Program-made: the position numbers and the translations under genes
NCBI RefSeq assembly: GCF_004027225.2
Contig: NC_044277.2
Span: 98,329,552 to 98,393,551, forward strand
DNA: 64,000 bases
Direction: 5' to 3'
Source of the DNA: Strigops habroptila
Lineage: Eukaryota > Chordata > Aves > Psittaciformes > Psittacidae
In this document: piece after piece, positions 23,442 to 34,234 of the stretch
Numbering within the stretch: the first letter of the stretch is position 1
Layout of the letters: each line of letters opens with the position of its first letter
The notes under the pieces: generated by a model
Databases searched by the model: none
Told to the model about the DNA's origin: nothing
The model's input: only the letters and a program-made list of their open reading frames with translations

Positions 23442-24381
23442 GCATTTCATTGCCTTCTTGAGGGTAGAGTCCACCAGCACACACAAGTGCATCCAAGGAG
23501 GCAGCTCTAAAAACTTGTTTAAGCTGGTGAATACAGGAACTGTGTCTGTCAAGCAGAACATCTCAGGCTAGACCATAAACCTTTGTGGATTTGAGATGAC
23601 ACAAGGGGAGTCAGTGAGGGGTGGAAGTGAAAAGTGCTGTGTGAGCTAAAGAACAGTTTTGTCACTGGTGAGTATAAATTGGCCCTGAGTAGGTTCAGGC
23701 CGCAGTGAAAAAGACAGTCTCTGTCCATCCAAGGGGAGTGGGTCCCAAATTAACTCCGTTAGGCATAATGAAAGCAGAAGCTTAGATTATTGCTTGAATA
23801 CAGAGCTATATATATATTTCCTTATGCATTATGTAACAAATTTTCCTGAAATAGGAGAGAAGCTGTATTAAATGGTAGAGAAAAACTCTTTTGTATTGGA
23901 TTGAGTTATGGTCAGAGACTGCAGAGAATTGCCACCAACTTACTGAATGAGTCTGGAGGTTATTCAGGTCATTTATCTTCCTAGAACACAAAGGTCAGCC
24001 AAGAAACTAAGCCCCTTCTTTAGGATTTGAATGACCTTAAACCCAAAAAACTAAGAACCGCTGCTCCTGGAAGACTTCCTGTAGGACAAGGTGGGATTCA
24101 GCTTTCATATTAAGACAGCTAAAATTAGAAATGAGATTCAATCTGAGATTCAGGCATCTAAAGTGAAGGTGTAGTCCTTGCATGGCTTGATTTTTTCACA
24201 TGGAATTAACCACAAATGAAAGCCTGGTCAGCTCTTTCTCCTGCAACAGCCATGGCATTCCTGAAGGTGGAAAAGAAGATGTTACGTTTACTAACAGATT
24301 TAAAACCAACAAAGGAAGAGTCTTTTTGGTCTTCATTCACTGATGTGATGCTACTACACAAAGATTAGTCTATCTCACTTA

Positions 24382-24441
24382 AGGTTACATGTCTAAAGGT
24401 TACATTTCTAAAAGTTACATGTCTAAAAGTTACATTTCCAG
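24382..24441 (+). repeat. About 15-bp tandem repeat, four copies
   Basis: The units AGGTTACATGTCTAA and AAGTTACATTTCTAA alternate (ATGTC/ATTTC variants in turn). This suggests that a two-unit block of about 30 bp was itself duplicated. No family is recognised. Confidence 0.88.
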
Positions 24442-25120
24442 TTAAAGTGGGAGATGTAACTCTAGGTTCTCAAGTTGGTGAAGAGAGTCAGCATTTCTAG
24501 AAGGTGACTTGGTGAGACATAATGTTTTAGTGATACTTTTGAGCATGTAGTCTGCACAACTTGTAGATAGGAGAAGCTTTTAGTTTAGACAACCAATATT
24601 CAGTTCAGTGAATCCTGTGTGGCAGCTTCTGTGAAACCTCTTTTATTTTATTCCAGCTTTTATTTGCTGTATCTTTTAGCCTGGTTTCTTAAAGCAATGA
24701 CTCTGTATTAGAAAACCCTATAACACACACCCCCCCCCCCATTCCCTAATACCTGTTGACCATCCCAGCATAATGCCCAATTTGTGTTACCCAGTGAGTT
24801 AACATGTGGGAATCATCCAACCTTCTTGCAGCTGAGGCTACTGTGTGCTAGAAGACAATGATACACTTTTCTTTCTCATCCAAGGAAGGATTTTGGTGGT
24901 GGAGATTCTGGATGTCTGTGGTTCCTGCATATGGCACCTCTCCATAGCCAACCTGAGAGGAACATCTATGGTAATGTTCCAAAAGTGACTCATTATTCTA
25001 GGAGGAAATACACTCACAAGGTTGAGTGAGGCATGAGTGCTATCCTGACATCACTCTTTGCCGTTCTTCAAACAAATATACTCATTCACTCCACTTAAGA
25101 GGAACACTCATGTCTTAATT

Positions 25121-26606
25121 TCTAAGCCACTGTCTATCATACTTGAGAAATCATGACAGCCAAATCAAACGCCTGATGACTGGAAGAAGGGTAATATAAC
25201 CCCCATTTTCAAGAAGGGGAAAATGGAAGGCCCAGGGAACTACAGACCAGTCAGCCTCTCCTCTGTGCCTGGCAAAATCTTGGAGCAGATTCTCCTGGAA
25301 AGCATGCTAAGGCACATGAAAAACAATGAGGTGGTTGGTGACAGCCAGCATGGCTTCACTAAGGGAAAGTCCTGCCTGACCAATTTGGTGGCCTTCTATG
25401 ATGGGGCTACGGAACCGATGGACAGGGGCAGAGCAGTTGACGTCATCTACCTGGACTTGTGCAAAGCATTCGACACTGTCCCGCACGACATCCTTGTCTC
25501 TAAATTGGAGAGACATCAATTTGATCGAGGGACCACTCAGTGGATAAAGAACTGGCTCGATGGCCACACGCAAACAGTTGTGGTCAACGGCTCAATGTCC
25601 AGTTGGAAAACAGTAATGGATGGTGTACCTCAGGGTTTGGCGTTGGGACCTGTCTTGTTCAATGTCTTTGTCAGCAACGCGGACAGTGGGATTGAGTGTG
25701 CCCTCAGCAAGTTTACCAATGACACCAAGCTGTGTGGTTCGGTTGATACGCTGGAGGGAAGGGATGCCATGCAGAGGGACCTGGACATGCTTGTGAGGTG
25801 GGCTGATGCCAACCTCATGAAGTTCAACCAAGCCAAGTGCAAGGTCCTACACCTGGGTCGGGGCAATCCCAGCCACAGCTACAGGTTGGGTGGAGAAGAG
25901 ATTCAGAGCAGCCCTGCGGAGAAGGACTTGGGGGTGTTGGTTGATGAGAAATTTAACATGAGCCGGCACCAGTGTGCACTTGCAGCCCAGAAAGCCAACC
26001 ATGTCCTGGGCTGCATCAAAAGAAGCGTGACCAGCAGGTCGAAGGAGGTGATTCTGCCTCTCTACTTTGCTCTTGTGAGATCTCATTTGGAGTATTGTGT
26101 ACACTTCTGGTGTCTTCAACATAAAAAGGACATGGAGCTGTTGGAGCAAGTGCAGAGGAGGGCCACAAGGATGATAAGAGGGCTGGAGCACCTCCCATAT
26201 GAAGACAGGCTGAGAAAGTTGGGGCTGTTCAGCCTGGAGAAGAGAAGGCTGCGTGGAGACCTCATAGTAGCCTTCCAGTATCTGAAGGGGGCCTACAGGG
26301 ATGCTGGGGAGGGACTCTTCATTAGGGACTGTAGTGGTAGGACAAGGAGTAATGGCTTCAAACGTAAACAGGAGAAGTTTAGGTTAGATATAAGGAAGTT
26401 GTTCTTTACAGTGAGGGTGGTGAGGCACTGGAATGGGTTGCCCAAGGAAGTTGTGAATGCTCCATCCCTGGCAGTGTTCAAGGCCAGGTTGGACAGAGCC
26501 TTGGGTAACATGGTTTAGTGCCAGGTGTCCCTGCCCATGGCAGGCGGGTTGGAACTAGATGATCTTAAGATCCTTTCCAACCCTAACTATTCTATGATTC
26601 TATGAT
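25121..26606 (+). mobile_element. CR1 LINE, 5'-truncated, about 1.49 kb, with 3' UTR and tail
   Basis: This is the longest CR1 copy in the window. Homology starts near TCTAAGCCACTGTCTATCAT (25121) and runs through the reverse transcriptase and C-terminal coding region to a TAG at 26516-26518. An 88-bp 3' UTR follows (GTCCCTGCCCATGGCAGG, GTTGGAACTAGATGATCTTAAG), then the tail (ATTCTATGATTCTATGAT). The 5' UTR, ORF1, the endonuclease domain and the first part of the reverse transcriptase are missing, which is the usual result of incomplete target-primed reverse transcription. The long uninterrupted frame suggests a relatively recent insertion compared with the other copies. Confidence 0.96.
25157..26518 (+). 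pseudogene. CR1 ORF2 reverse transcriptase fragment, catalytically dead
   Basis: The frame is open from just after a TGA (25154-25156, where the family has Trp) to the TAG at 26516-26518, about 453 codons. The first internal ATG is at 25223. Counting from that Met, the reverse transcriptase finger motif (NYRPVSL) is at residues 6-12 and [11 protein letters not shown] lies at about 45-55. Motif A (YLDLCKAFD) lies at about 76-84 and motif B ([10 protein letters not shown]) at about 134-143. The motif C position at 164-167 reads FTND instead of the family's FADD (25712-25723), so the first catalytic Asp of motif C is Asn. The C-terminal region carries the CR1-typical [24 protein letters not shown] and [14 protein letters not shown]. 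The endonuclease domain is absent. The element cannot mobilise itself. It is not a host gene. Confidence 0.95.
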
Positions 26607-28171
26607 CATTTCTTAGGGACAGACCACTTTGTGATTAAGGCTCTGGCCTGAATCCAGAAAATGCTCCAGATTCATCACTAAGTCTCATATCTGAACTGGT
26701 TACTTGGGTATCCAAAAGCAGTTGTGCCAACCATTTCTTTCCCCTTGCCTGAGTAAGGTGCAGGTCCAACAGGCTTGGATAATCAATTGGCCAAGCCACT
26801 GATTTCTCGACCTTAGGTTTCACAGTATCTCTGTCACCCATGCTTTATAGGGTTATACAGTGTTCACTTGCAGCAAGTGGGATTCAACTCACTTTAAACA
26901 TTTAAATACTGGCATCTAGTCTAAACTTGTTATGTAGGTATTGTACCAGAGGGAGATTCACTTTAGAAACCTACCCTTGCCTCAGATGGGCAGCTCTGTG
27001 GAGAAGCTGATCTCTCTTCATGAACTCTAGAGGGAGCCTGAATGACTGCTTTAGGGGAGATATGTAATTTCTAGACAGCTAAATGAGGTGATTCAAATCC
27101 TGACATCTCTATTTTATATCTAGCAGTTGGTATTGCATTTCACTATTTCAGCAAAACACAACATTCAGTCTTGGAAACTGTGCAGTTCCAGTAGTTCTAT
27201 ATATGCTAGGGTGAGAGGCTGCTATGAAAAAACAGGTACTATAAGCGAAACCCAAGGATGGCGGGGACCTTTATAAGGCGATGAAAGAATCCTATTGCCA
27301 TTAGTTTGCCGATTGATCATAAAAATGAGGCAAGCACTTGTAAATGGCAAAGACTGGCAAGGACTGGTCAAAAAAAAAGAAGGGATAATTCCTTAGAGCA
27401 TTCATGAATGCAAGAAAAATATGTATCAATTATCCTTTCTCATCAAAACAATTGAGTTTATCACAGTTATTTTATCACATTACACATATTTAATTGTAGT
27501 CAAAATGTGTTTTTCCCCATCCATCTATCTGCTTGTCAGGTCCCTCAGTCCCTGCCCCAATAACTTTTGAACCTGTTGCTCAATTTTAAATAAATTTAAC
27601 AGACGGATGAAAGTCCTGTAAATATTAAGTCATTGTAAGATTTGTGAAAATAGGTTGCCTGTGTGCAGAGGAAAAATTCCAGAAAAGAACCACCCTCAAG
27701 TGAGAGGCTGCAATGTAAAATAAGTCACCAAAGAAACTATGGGATGGAACTGCAGGAAACAAAAGTTTGTAACTTCTGCTGTTTGAAGGACTTCTTTTCT
27801 TTTTCTTTCTCTTTTGGTAAAAGCAGAAATTGTTTCCTTACATCCATGCCAAAGCTAAATAAAATTTTTTCATTTTGAAGGATGAATAAGCTGTAACCAT
27901 GCCACTGCAATGTGGTCTGCTGACTTTGAGTGGAGAAAGCCTAATTTAAAACCATGTTATAAAAGAAAACTGGAGAACCCCAAAATCCCAGTCCTATAAT
28001 GAAATTTGCTGAAACATATTTTTTAGGGTTTTTTTTTAGTGGTCACCTACATTAGCAAAGTTGATTTCAGCAGCTCAAGTTCATCTAGATGGAAATTATG
28101 AGTATATGTGATTGGAAGACTTTTGAGAAAGCCTAACTGTAAAAGATTTCCCTGAGAAGAAGATTGTTATA
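26607..28171. other. Unique-looking noncoding sequence
   Basis: About 1.6 kb has no recognisable exon, RNA gene or repeat family. Open frames are 71 codons or shorter. Confidence 0.5.
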
Positions 28172-28455
28172 GGAGGGAAGGGAAGGGAAAGGAAGGGAAG
28201 GGAAGACAAGGCAAGGCAAGGCAAGGGAAGGCAAGGCAAGGCAAGGCAAGGGAAGGCAAGGCAAGGGAAGGGAAGGCAAGCCAAGGGAAGGGAAGGGAAG
28301 GCAAAAGAAACGAAAAAAGAACAGAAAACAAAAGAACAGGAAAGAAAAGAAAAAAGAAAAGAAAAGAGAAAAGAAAAGAAAAGAAAAGGAGGAAAGAAAA
28401 AAGAAAAGAAAAGAAAAGAAAAGAAAAGAAAAGAAAAGAAAAGAAAAGAAAAGAG
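28172..28455 (+). repeat. Composite purine pentamer array: (GGGAA)n, (GGCAA)n, (AAAAG)n
   Basis: About 285 bp of purine-rich sequence on the plus strand. It starts with GGGAA units (28172-28205), passes through GGCAA/GGGAA mixtures (about 28206-28302) and ends in AAAAG units (about 28305-28455). The composition grades from G-rich to A-rich. Apparent open frames here are pure repeat translation. The AAAAG part is the most uniform and so probably the youngest expansion. Confidence 0.95.
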
Positions 28456-28500
28456 AATTTCCAAGTCAGTTTTATTATAACTGGAAACATACCTCAAACT

Positions 28501-28645
28501 GTTTTTGATGTTGGTTTTGTTTTTGGTTTTATCTTTGTTGTTTTGTTTGGTTTGGTTTTTTTGTTTGTTTGGTTGGTTGGTTGGTTTTTTGTTTGTTGTT
28601 TTTTTGTTTGGGTTTGTTTGTTTGTTTGTTTTGTTTTGTTTTTCG
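28501..28645 (+). repeat. T/G-rich (GTTT/GGTT) low-complexity block
   Basis: The block is made of TTTG, GGTT and GTTTT units, with a few interruptions. It lies about 45 bp downstream of the purine array. Frames through it encode only Leu/Val/Phe/Cys-rich repeat translation and are not genes. Confidence 0.88.
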
Positions 28646-28879
28646 TTTTGCTCAGTGCATTTTTGGCCTGAGCAAGGTCTTTGTGAGTCTCATTTTGTCT
28701 GGGGTCAGAGTATGCAAGTATTTAAATTATGTGTTTGAAATGGTCCCGTCACAATGTTTCTCAATGTACATGAAGGACCATGGACTTCAGATGTAATAAA
28801 GGAGATTTGAATGCAAGACCTGGAAAACATTCTAACAAAAGGATAATGAAATACCAAAATTGATTGGCTGGAGAGGACC

Positions 28880-29005
28880 ACATGGCTTCTGTCACTAGGG
28901 ATTTTAAGAGCAGAGAGGTAGATATGATGGGAAGGGCTTCTTAGACTTGGCCTTCATTTGGTGGTGACTGCAGATTTCCAGGGATACCTTCTGACCTCAT
29001 TTTCT
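28880..29005 (+). mobile_element. Probable ancient CR1-like 3' end, plus orientation
   Basis: The order AGGGATTTTAAGAGCAGAG, then GATATGATGGG, then GACTGCAGATTTCCAGGGAT and CTTCTGACCTCATTTTCTAGG matches the 3' UTR layout of older CR1 families (ggattttaagga..aga..gat...agatgacct.cagggtcccttc.gacct.attctatga). It is diverged and the boundaries are approximate. Confidence 0.45.
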
Positions 29006-30834
29006 AGGAAACAGGATTTGATATGTCTTGGGGAAAAAAAGAAGGCCTGTCCAACACAAGCTGGCAATACATCCAAGTCCACAAACTACATTGTAGGATA
29101 CATAATTACAAAGTCACGACAAGCTTTTTTCATAAGAATATTAAACAGAAGAATTGAGATTATTGTGATTATCTGTCTTTTGGAAGTGACATAGAAGGCC
29201 TTCTATGGATGCCTTTGGATGAATTTAGATCTGTTATTATCAGGGTTATTTTCTCATGCTGAGACTTAAGGGGATCTCAGATGGCACCAGACACCAAATT
29301 TCAGTCACCAGGGTTGCGATCCTGAGGCTACTCCAATCTGCCTCCCCATGTGGACAAGTCCCAAGAAACCTAAGAAGATGCCAAGTTTTTTAAAACTCAA
29401 CCTGACTGTTGAAAAGAGATGAAAGCAGAGATCAGCAGTAGCCACTAGAAGGGGTGGTATATACCAAACTGCAGGCCTCATTTAGACCTTCAAATGTGAT
29501 TGTCCTCAGAGATTTGTTTTGCTCCTTTTATGAGAAAGCCATCAGCAGAGATGTAGAGATGAGCCCAGCAGAGAAGTTAGCACATGAATTTATTGTAGTA
29601 ACCCTTGTCTCTCTTCACCATACTCCTACATCATCTGTAACTCCTTCATAACGACAAGGGTTAAGGACAATGCTATGGAGGCCAAATACTGAAAACTGAT
29701 AAAAAGAAAATGTTTTTCCACCCCCTTGGTTCATTGAGTTCGAAGGCAGGAAAGTTCATAGATAAGCATGTCTTGGTCTGGACTTCAAGGAACCTTCACT
29801 GGTGAGGTCATTTGAAAATACATGGGCTTGCACTACGGGCAAAATATAACCTGGAGTGAAAAAACTCATATTTTAGGGGAAGACATGTTCTTCCTGCTTC
29901 TGTTCTTAAGCAACTGTTCTAGGCAGTTAAGGGGTTGGATTTTCTGAGGGAAATCATGCCAGAGATACACAAATGTAAGGACTGTTGCATTTTCTCTGGA
30001 GCAAATGCTGCAGGGGGCTACCTGAACTGTTAGATACATGGTACATGGTAAAGAGGACCTCTGTCATACAGTAGCTGAACGGAGTATGGCTGTTGTCCAT
30101 GCTCTTTGCCTGTTGCAATTTCAGGTGACATACTAACAAGTCACTTGGCCTATATGATGAAGCATGTGTTTCTGTCTGACCAGCACCAAGTGTTGTGGCT
30201 ACTGCCAAGCCTGCTATAGCTGCAAAGCTGTTACAATATTATGACAAGCAGTTTTGAAATCCCAGGGTGCTTGTGAAATACTAGGAAGTTTATGGCCCAT
30301 GGCGTCCCCTTCCTTGCTGAGGATGATGAAAAAGAAAGAGCACAATCACCTTATCAGAAATGAATGAATGGGTGGTCTGTTATTAGCCAACGGTCCTAAA
30401 GGCAAGAAACAGTTAACAGTCAGCAAAATCCTATGGTGAGTATGGTACAGGCTAATGCCCCTGGGATTTTTTTTCCGTTTAAACAGAAATGTATCATGTA
30501 GAACTGAAATACTTCCCTCTATGTTCCTACTCTGATTGCACAGGCAAGGGAGAAAACCCCAAAGGTTTAGTGAAACTCCACTGAAGGGAAGTGGAAGAAA
30601 CCTCTCTTTAAAAGCTTTTAAAAAGAGAGGCTTTTCTATTTTCTTGCCATTTGCAAAGAGCTCTGTTTTGGCCACCTGTGCCCTGAGGCAGGTTTAGTGA
30701 TGGCTGTAGGATCCTTGCAGCCCATGGGATGGATGTGCCAGTTGCATGTAGTCAGCTCCAGGTCCCCTTTGGAGGAGGGCAGTAACTGTTGTAAAGGCCT
30801 GGTGGGTCTCAGAATGTGCAGATTTACTGAGAAA
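29006..30834. other. Unique-looking noncoding sequence
   Basis: No exon, RNA gene or interspersed repeat is recognised in about 1.8 kb. Open frames are at most 109 codons and lack family signatures. Confidence 0.5.
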
Positions 30835-31043
30835 ACTGACAGAGGGTAGATTTAGTTTTGATATTAGGAAGTTCTTCCCTGTGAGGGTGGTGAGGCCCTG
30901 GCATAGGCTGCCCCAAGAAGATGTGGCTGCCCCATCCCTGGCACTGTTCAAGGCCAGGGTGGATGGGGCTTGGAGCAACCTGGTCTAGTGGAAGGTTGGA
31001 ACTGGAAGAGCTTTGCCCAAACCATCCTAGGATTCTATGATTC
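30835..31043 (+). mobile_element. CR1 LINE 3'-end fragment, plus orientation, with internal deletion
   Basis: The copy carries AGATTTAGTTTTGATATTAGG, GTGAGGGTGGTGAGGCCCTGG and CTGCCCCATCCCTGGCACTG, the C-terminal ORF2 end. This is followed by GGTCTAGTGGAAGGTTGGAAC and the tail GGATTCTATGATTC. Compared with the copies at 26.5 and 43.9 kb it lacks the roughly 20-nt GTGTCCCTGCCCATGGCAGG segment of the 3' UTR. The left boundary near 30835 is approximate. Confidence 0.92.
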
Positions 31044-34000
31044 TTCTTTTACCTTTGATATGGGGATGAGCAGTTCTGTGTGTGAGCTGGGTGAATAGGA
31101 TAATTGCGAATCAGGGGGGAGAACTCTTTCTCCTGGAGTACTTGGAGGATGGAATAGAGCTGTTGGGACTGATGATACAAGGTCATCTTAGCCCTTCTCA
31201 CAGCTCCTTGCTCCATGTTTCTCACTAACCCAGCTTTCTCTGTTACTTAAGAACATGGTCCTCCATACTTAAAGTCTCTACAGGACCTACTCTTGCTTCA
31301 AACCTCTTTCTCAATGACAAACTTCCTCAGTTTTTTGTTTTCTTTTTTTGTTTAATGTAAAATTCAAGCCATTATAGAAAGTGATCTCAGATGCTTTGCC
31401 CTGAAACACAGAGGTGAACTGTTGGAGCTGAACTGTGATCTGTTAATTGTAATAAGCTGTTACTCTGCTGGCAGATATGCCTTGCACAATGTCAAGCACA
31501 TTGTAGGCTCATAAAGAATGCACTCTGACCAACTGTGATAATAAAATGTCTTGCCACATTTGGGAAAGCTATCTATTTTAGTTTATCCTTTTAATTAGCA
31601 TCACCCCTGCCAACAAACCCCAAACCACTGGAATTGCTGCAGCATAACCCTGCTTTTGGAAATTTACTCTAAAATGTATGCCAGCACCCTGAAGGCAATC
31701 AATTCAGAAAGTCAAGGAGGAAAATTTTTATCTCACCATTCTAGCATCACAGAGGGAAGCTTCCCCTGTCATGCTCACTAGTGAGTTGAAGTCCATTTGG
31801 AGGGCTTCTGTTATTTAAATCTTCTAAGCAGCATTTCCTCTGTTACACTAATTTCATTAGTTGTGGGTTGATTTTAAAAAGAAGCTGTAAGAACAGAGCA
31901 TGAAGCAAAGCTCGATTCAGAAGTGTTTGCACTTTCTAAACATGGAGGAGGCAGGCCATGTAAGTGCAAAGGCTCTGGCCCTGTCAGAGTTTGCTGGATG
32001 TCTTTGATGAGCCACTCTCTTTTTGCCCACCAGACACTCTGCAAAGCCTGAGTTTAGCTCAATCCAGACTTCGTTAGTTCCATTCAGACTTTGTTAGCTG
32101 CCCTCCTGATCATCCTGGGTCCTATTGCACTTTTGCTATGGGCACAGTTTTGGAATGGACTACCAAAAAATAGGTATTTTAAAAAAAATTATTGTTGTTG
32201 TTACTCTGTTCAGAGTTTTAACAGCCTTATCAAAATACAAGCAGTTATTTTACGCCGTTACAATGATTCTGACACAGAAAAAATATCTGTTGCTCATTCC
32301 TACGTATTATGCATTTTAATCACATTATTATATACAAACCTTCTACTATTCGCTCCTTTTCCCAGAATTATATTCACCCTTTCTGTGTGCCATTGCAGGA
32401 AGTTATCAGCATGACAAGGTCTTTACTAGAAGGGGTGCAGTGTTGACTGTGTGGATTTCTTCCCTTCATGTCAGGTTTCTGTTAAGGGTTGCTGTTTATA
32501 TATTTCCAGAAGTATATTGATAACACTTTTCTGATTGTCCTAAAAGGGTATTTACAGAATGACTGCTAGCACTCATTTGTTCTTCCATGTATGTGGAATG
32601 ATTTCTTGTTGAGTTAAATGACACAGATGCACAAATCTAAGGAAACTTTAGGTTAAAAAACACCTTGAAAATAGTTAGATGATTTACTAAAACAAACCCC
32701 AAACCACAGGGTAGGTAATGAACACCTGATGAGTGAGTAATTTTCCCATTGTGTTTAGGAGAAATTAGACAAGCGTAATTAGAACCTAAAGCAAGTTGCA
32801 AGCACAAGAAAATATTCTTAAATAATTTTGCAAACATCAATGAAGTGAAGGCAAAAATGTGTTCAAGGACAGAGAAGTCCAGACAAGGACTGAGAAGTCC
32901 AAAGTAATGTGGTCCATTGTTTTTCACTACAATTAAATGTTGCACACTCTTCCAAGAAGATGAATTTTCCCAAAAATGACATCGTCTTTGAAAGGGGGCC
33001 CAGTAGCACAACTGTCTGCCCAAAAGATTTTTCTAAAGGCTTTATTCCAGTTACGTTCCAATTTTCACACATATAAAACTAGAGTCAGTGGATTGATCAC
33101 AGTGAATGCATGCTCAGAGTAATGTCTCAGACAATGGTTGGAAAGTGGATAGAGCTACTGAATCAAGATGACAAGGGTTTTCTTAGTTACTGTCAGCAGA
33201 GAGCTGTGCCAGTCCTATGTGCACGAGATACTAAGTAAGTTCCATCTACTTTCCCATTACCTCCAATGAGATCTAAGCATGCTCAGCACCCTGCAGGATT
33301 AGATCTAGGGTATTTTGCACTTTTTTCCTTCCTGTCAGGATGTGCTCAGCACAGTCTGTTTTAATCTCAGCACCATTCCTTGTCTTTTTTTTAGGATAAT
33401 CTAGAACTTGCTTCGCCAACAAGTTTTGTTCTTCCTCTTGTGACCAGATGCATATGCCATTTTTTCTAGATATAATTTATTTTTCCTATGCTGTTGAAGT
33501 TGGAATCGTAATATGGGGGAATCACAGACAACTTTTTGCTGGATGAACATAAAGGAATTGCTTTGGTTTTAGAAAGCAAGAATGACAATTAATTTAACCA
33601 TGTGTGGAGTTGGTTTTTTTACAAATGGATTACCTAGAGGAGAATAGGAATGACAAGGAAAAATGGAGAAGAAAACAAAGGAGATCCTGGAGGATCATAG
33701 CCTACACTGACTCCAGGGAGCAGAATTATTCCTTCTAGGGCAGGCAGCAGCAGGTTTTGGATTGGTGGCTTGGCACAGGTAAACTGCAAAATGTGCATTC
33801 CTCAATGGACTTTGAAGATATTAAGTTGCGAGGAGAGGAACAAGTGTTGTTCTGAACTGCTCAGAAAAAGAAAATGAGAGATAGGACTGAAGTTCAGAAA
33901 TTTATGCTTAAAGGCAGGTACAAAGAATCTCATAGCATATCTCATTTCAGTTCTCTCTTCCGAAGGGTGAACAAACCCAGACTTTTCAGTCAGACCAAAC

Positions 34001-34188
34001 TTTTGATCATTATTGCTACATTTTTTCTCCTATTTGTCCATTATGTGATCCTTGAAGTGCATAACCCGAAACTCGACATACCAATCCAGCTGAAGAGTGA
34101 GCTGGTTCCCCCAGACAAGGCAGATAGATCTCAGTGCCACTTTGTATGCCAGAAGAAAAATACCACAAAGTCTGTGCAGGCTGAAGAC
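31044..34188. other. Unique-looking noncoding sequence
   Basis: About 3.1 kb without a recognisable gene or interspersed repeat. Frames near 32091-32414 and 32637-33023 are open for 107-128 codons but show no domain signature. Confidence 0.5.
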
Positions 34189-34234
34189 GTCCAGTGATGT
34201 ACAAAAGACTTGCAGATGTCCAGTGATGTACAAA
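34189..34234 (+). repeat. Two-copy direct repeat, 29-bp period
   Basis: GTCCAGTGATGTACAAA occurs at 34189-34205 and again at 34218-34234. The second copy begins 29 nt after the first. The flanking AGACGT/AGATGT is also shared. It looks like a recent local duplication. Confidence 0.92.

Larger units (their letters stand above)
20699..25120. other. Noncoding sequence with small tandem and inverted repeats
   Basis: No coding exon or RNA gene is recognised in about 4.4 kb. Small structured elements at 21540, 23382 and 24382 are listed separately, and a C11-12 run follows an AC repeat near 24722-24740. Confidence 0.5.

Noticed and set aside
23382..24441. Short regular repeats considered as a CRISPR-like array
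   Set aside because: The units are directly contiguous tandem copies without unique spacers, and the genome is vertebrate.
25307..26198. Several minus-strand open frames of 60-114 codons opposite the CR1 ORF
   Set aside because: They are antisense shadows of the CR1 reverse transcriptase frame.
28096..28497. 133-codon and 107-codon minus-strand Phe/Leu/Ser/Pro-rich frames
   Set aside because: They are translations of the purine pentamer array, not proteins.
33874..34197. 107-codon frame with a hydrophobic segment, as a possible membrane protein
   Set aside because: The single hydrophobic stretch arises from T-rich DNA. No start context, splice signal or family pattern supports it.
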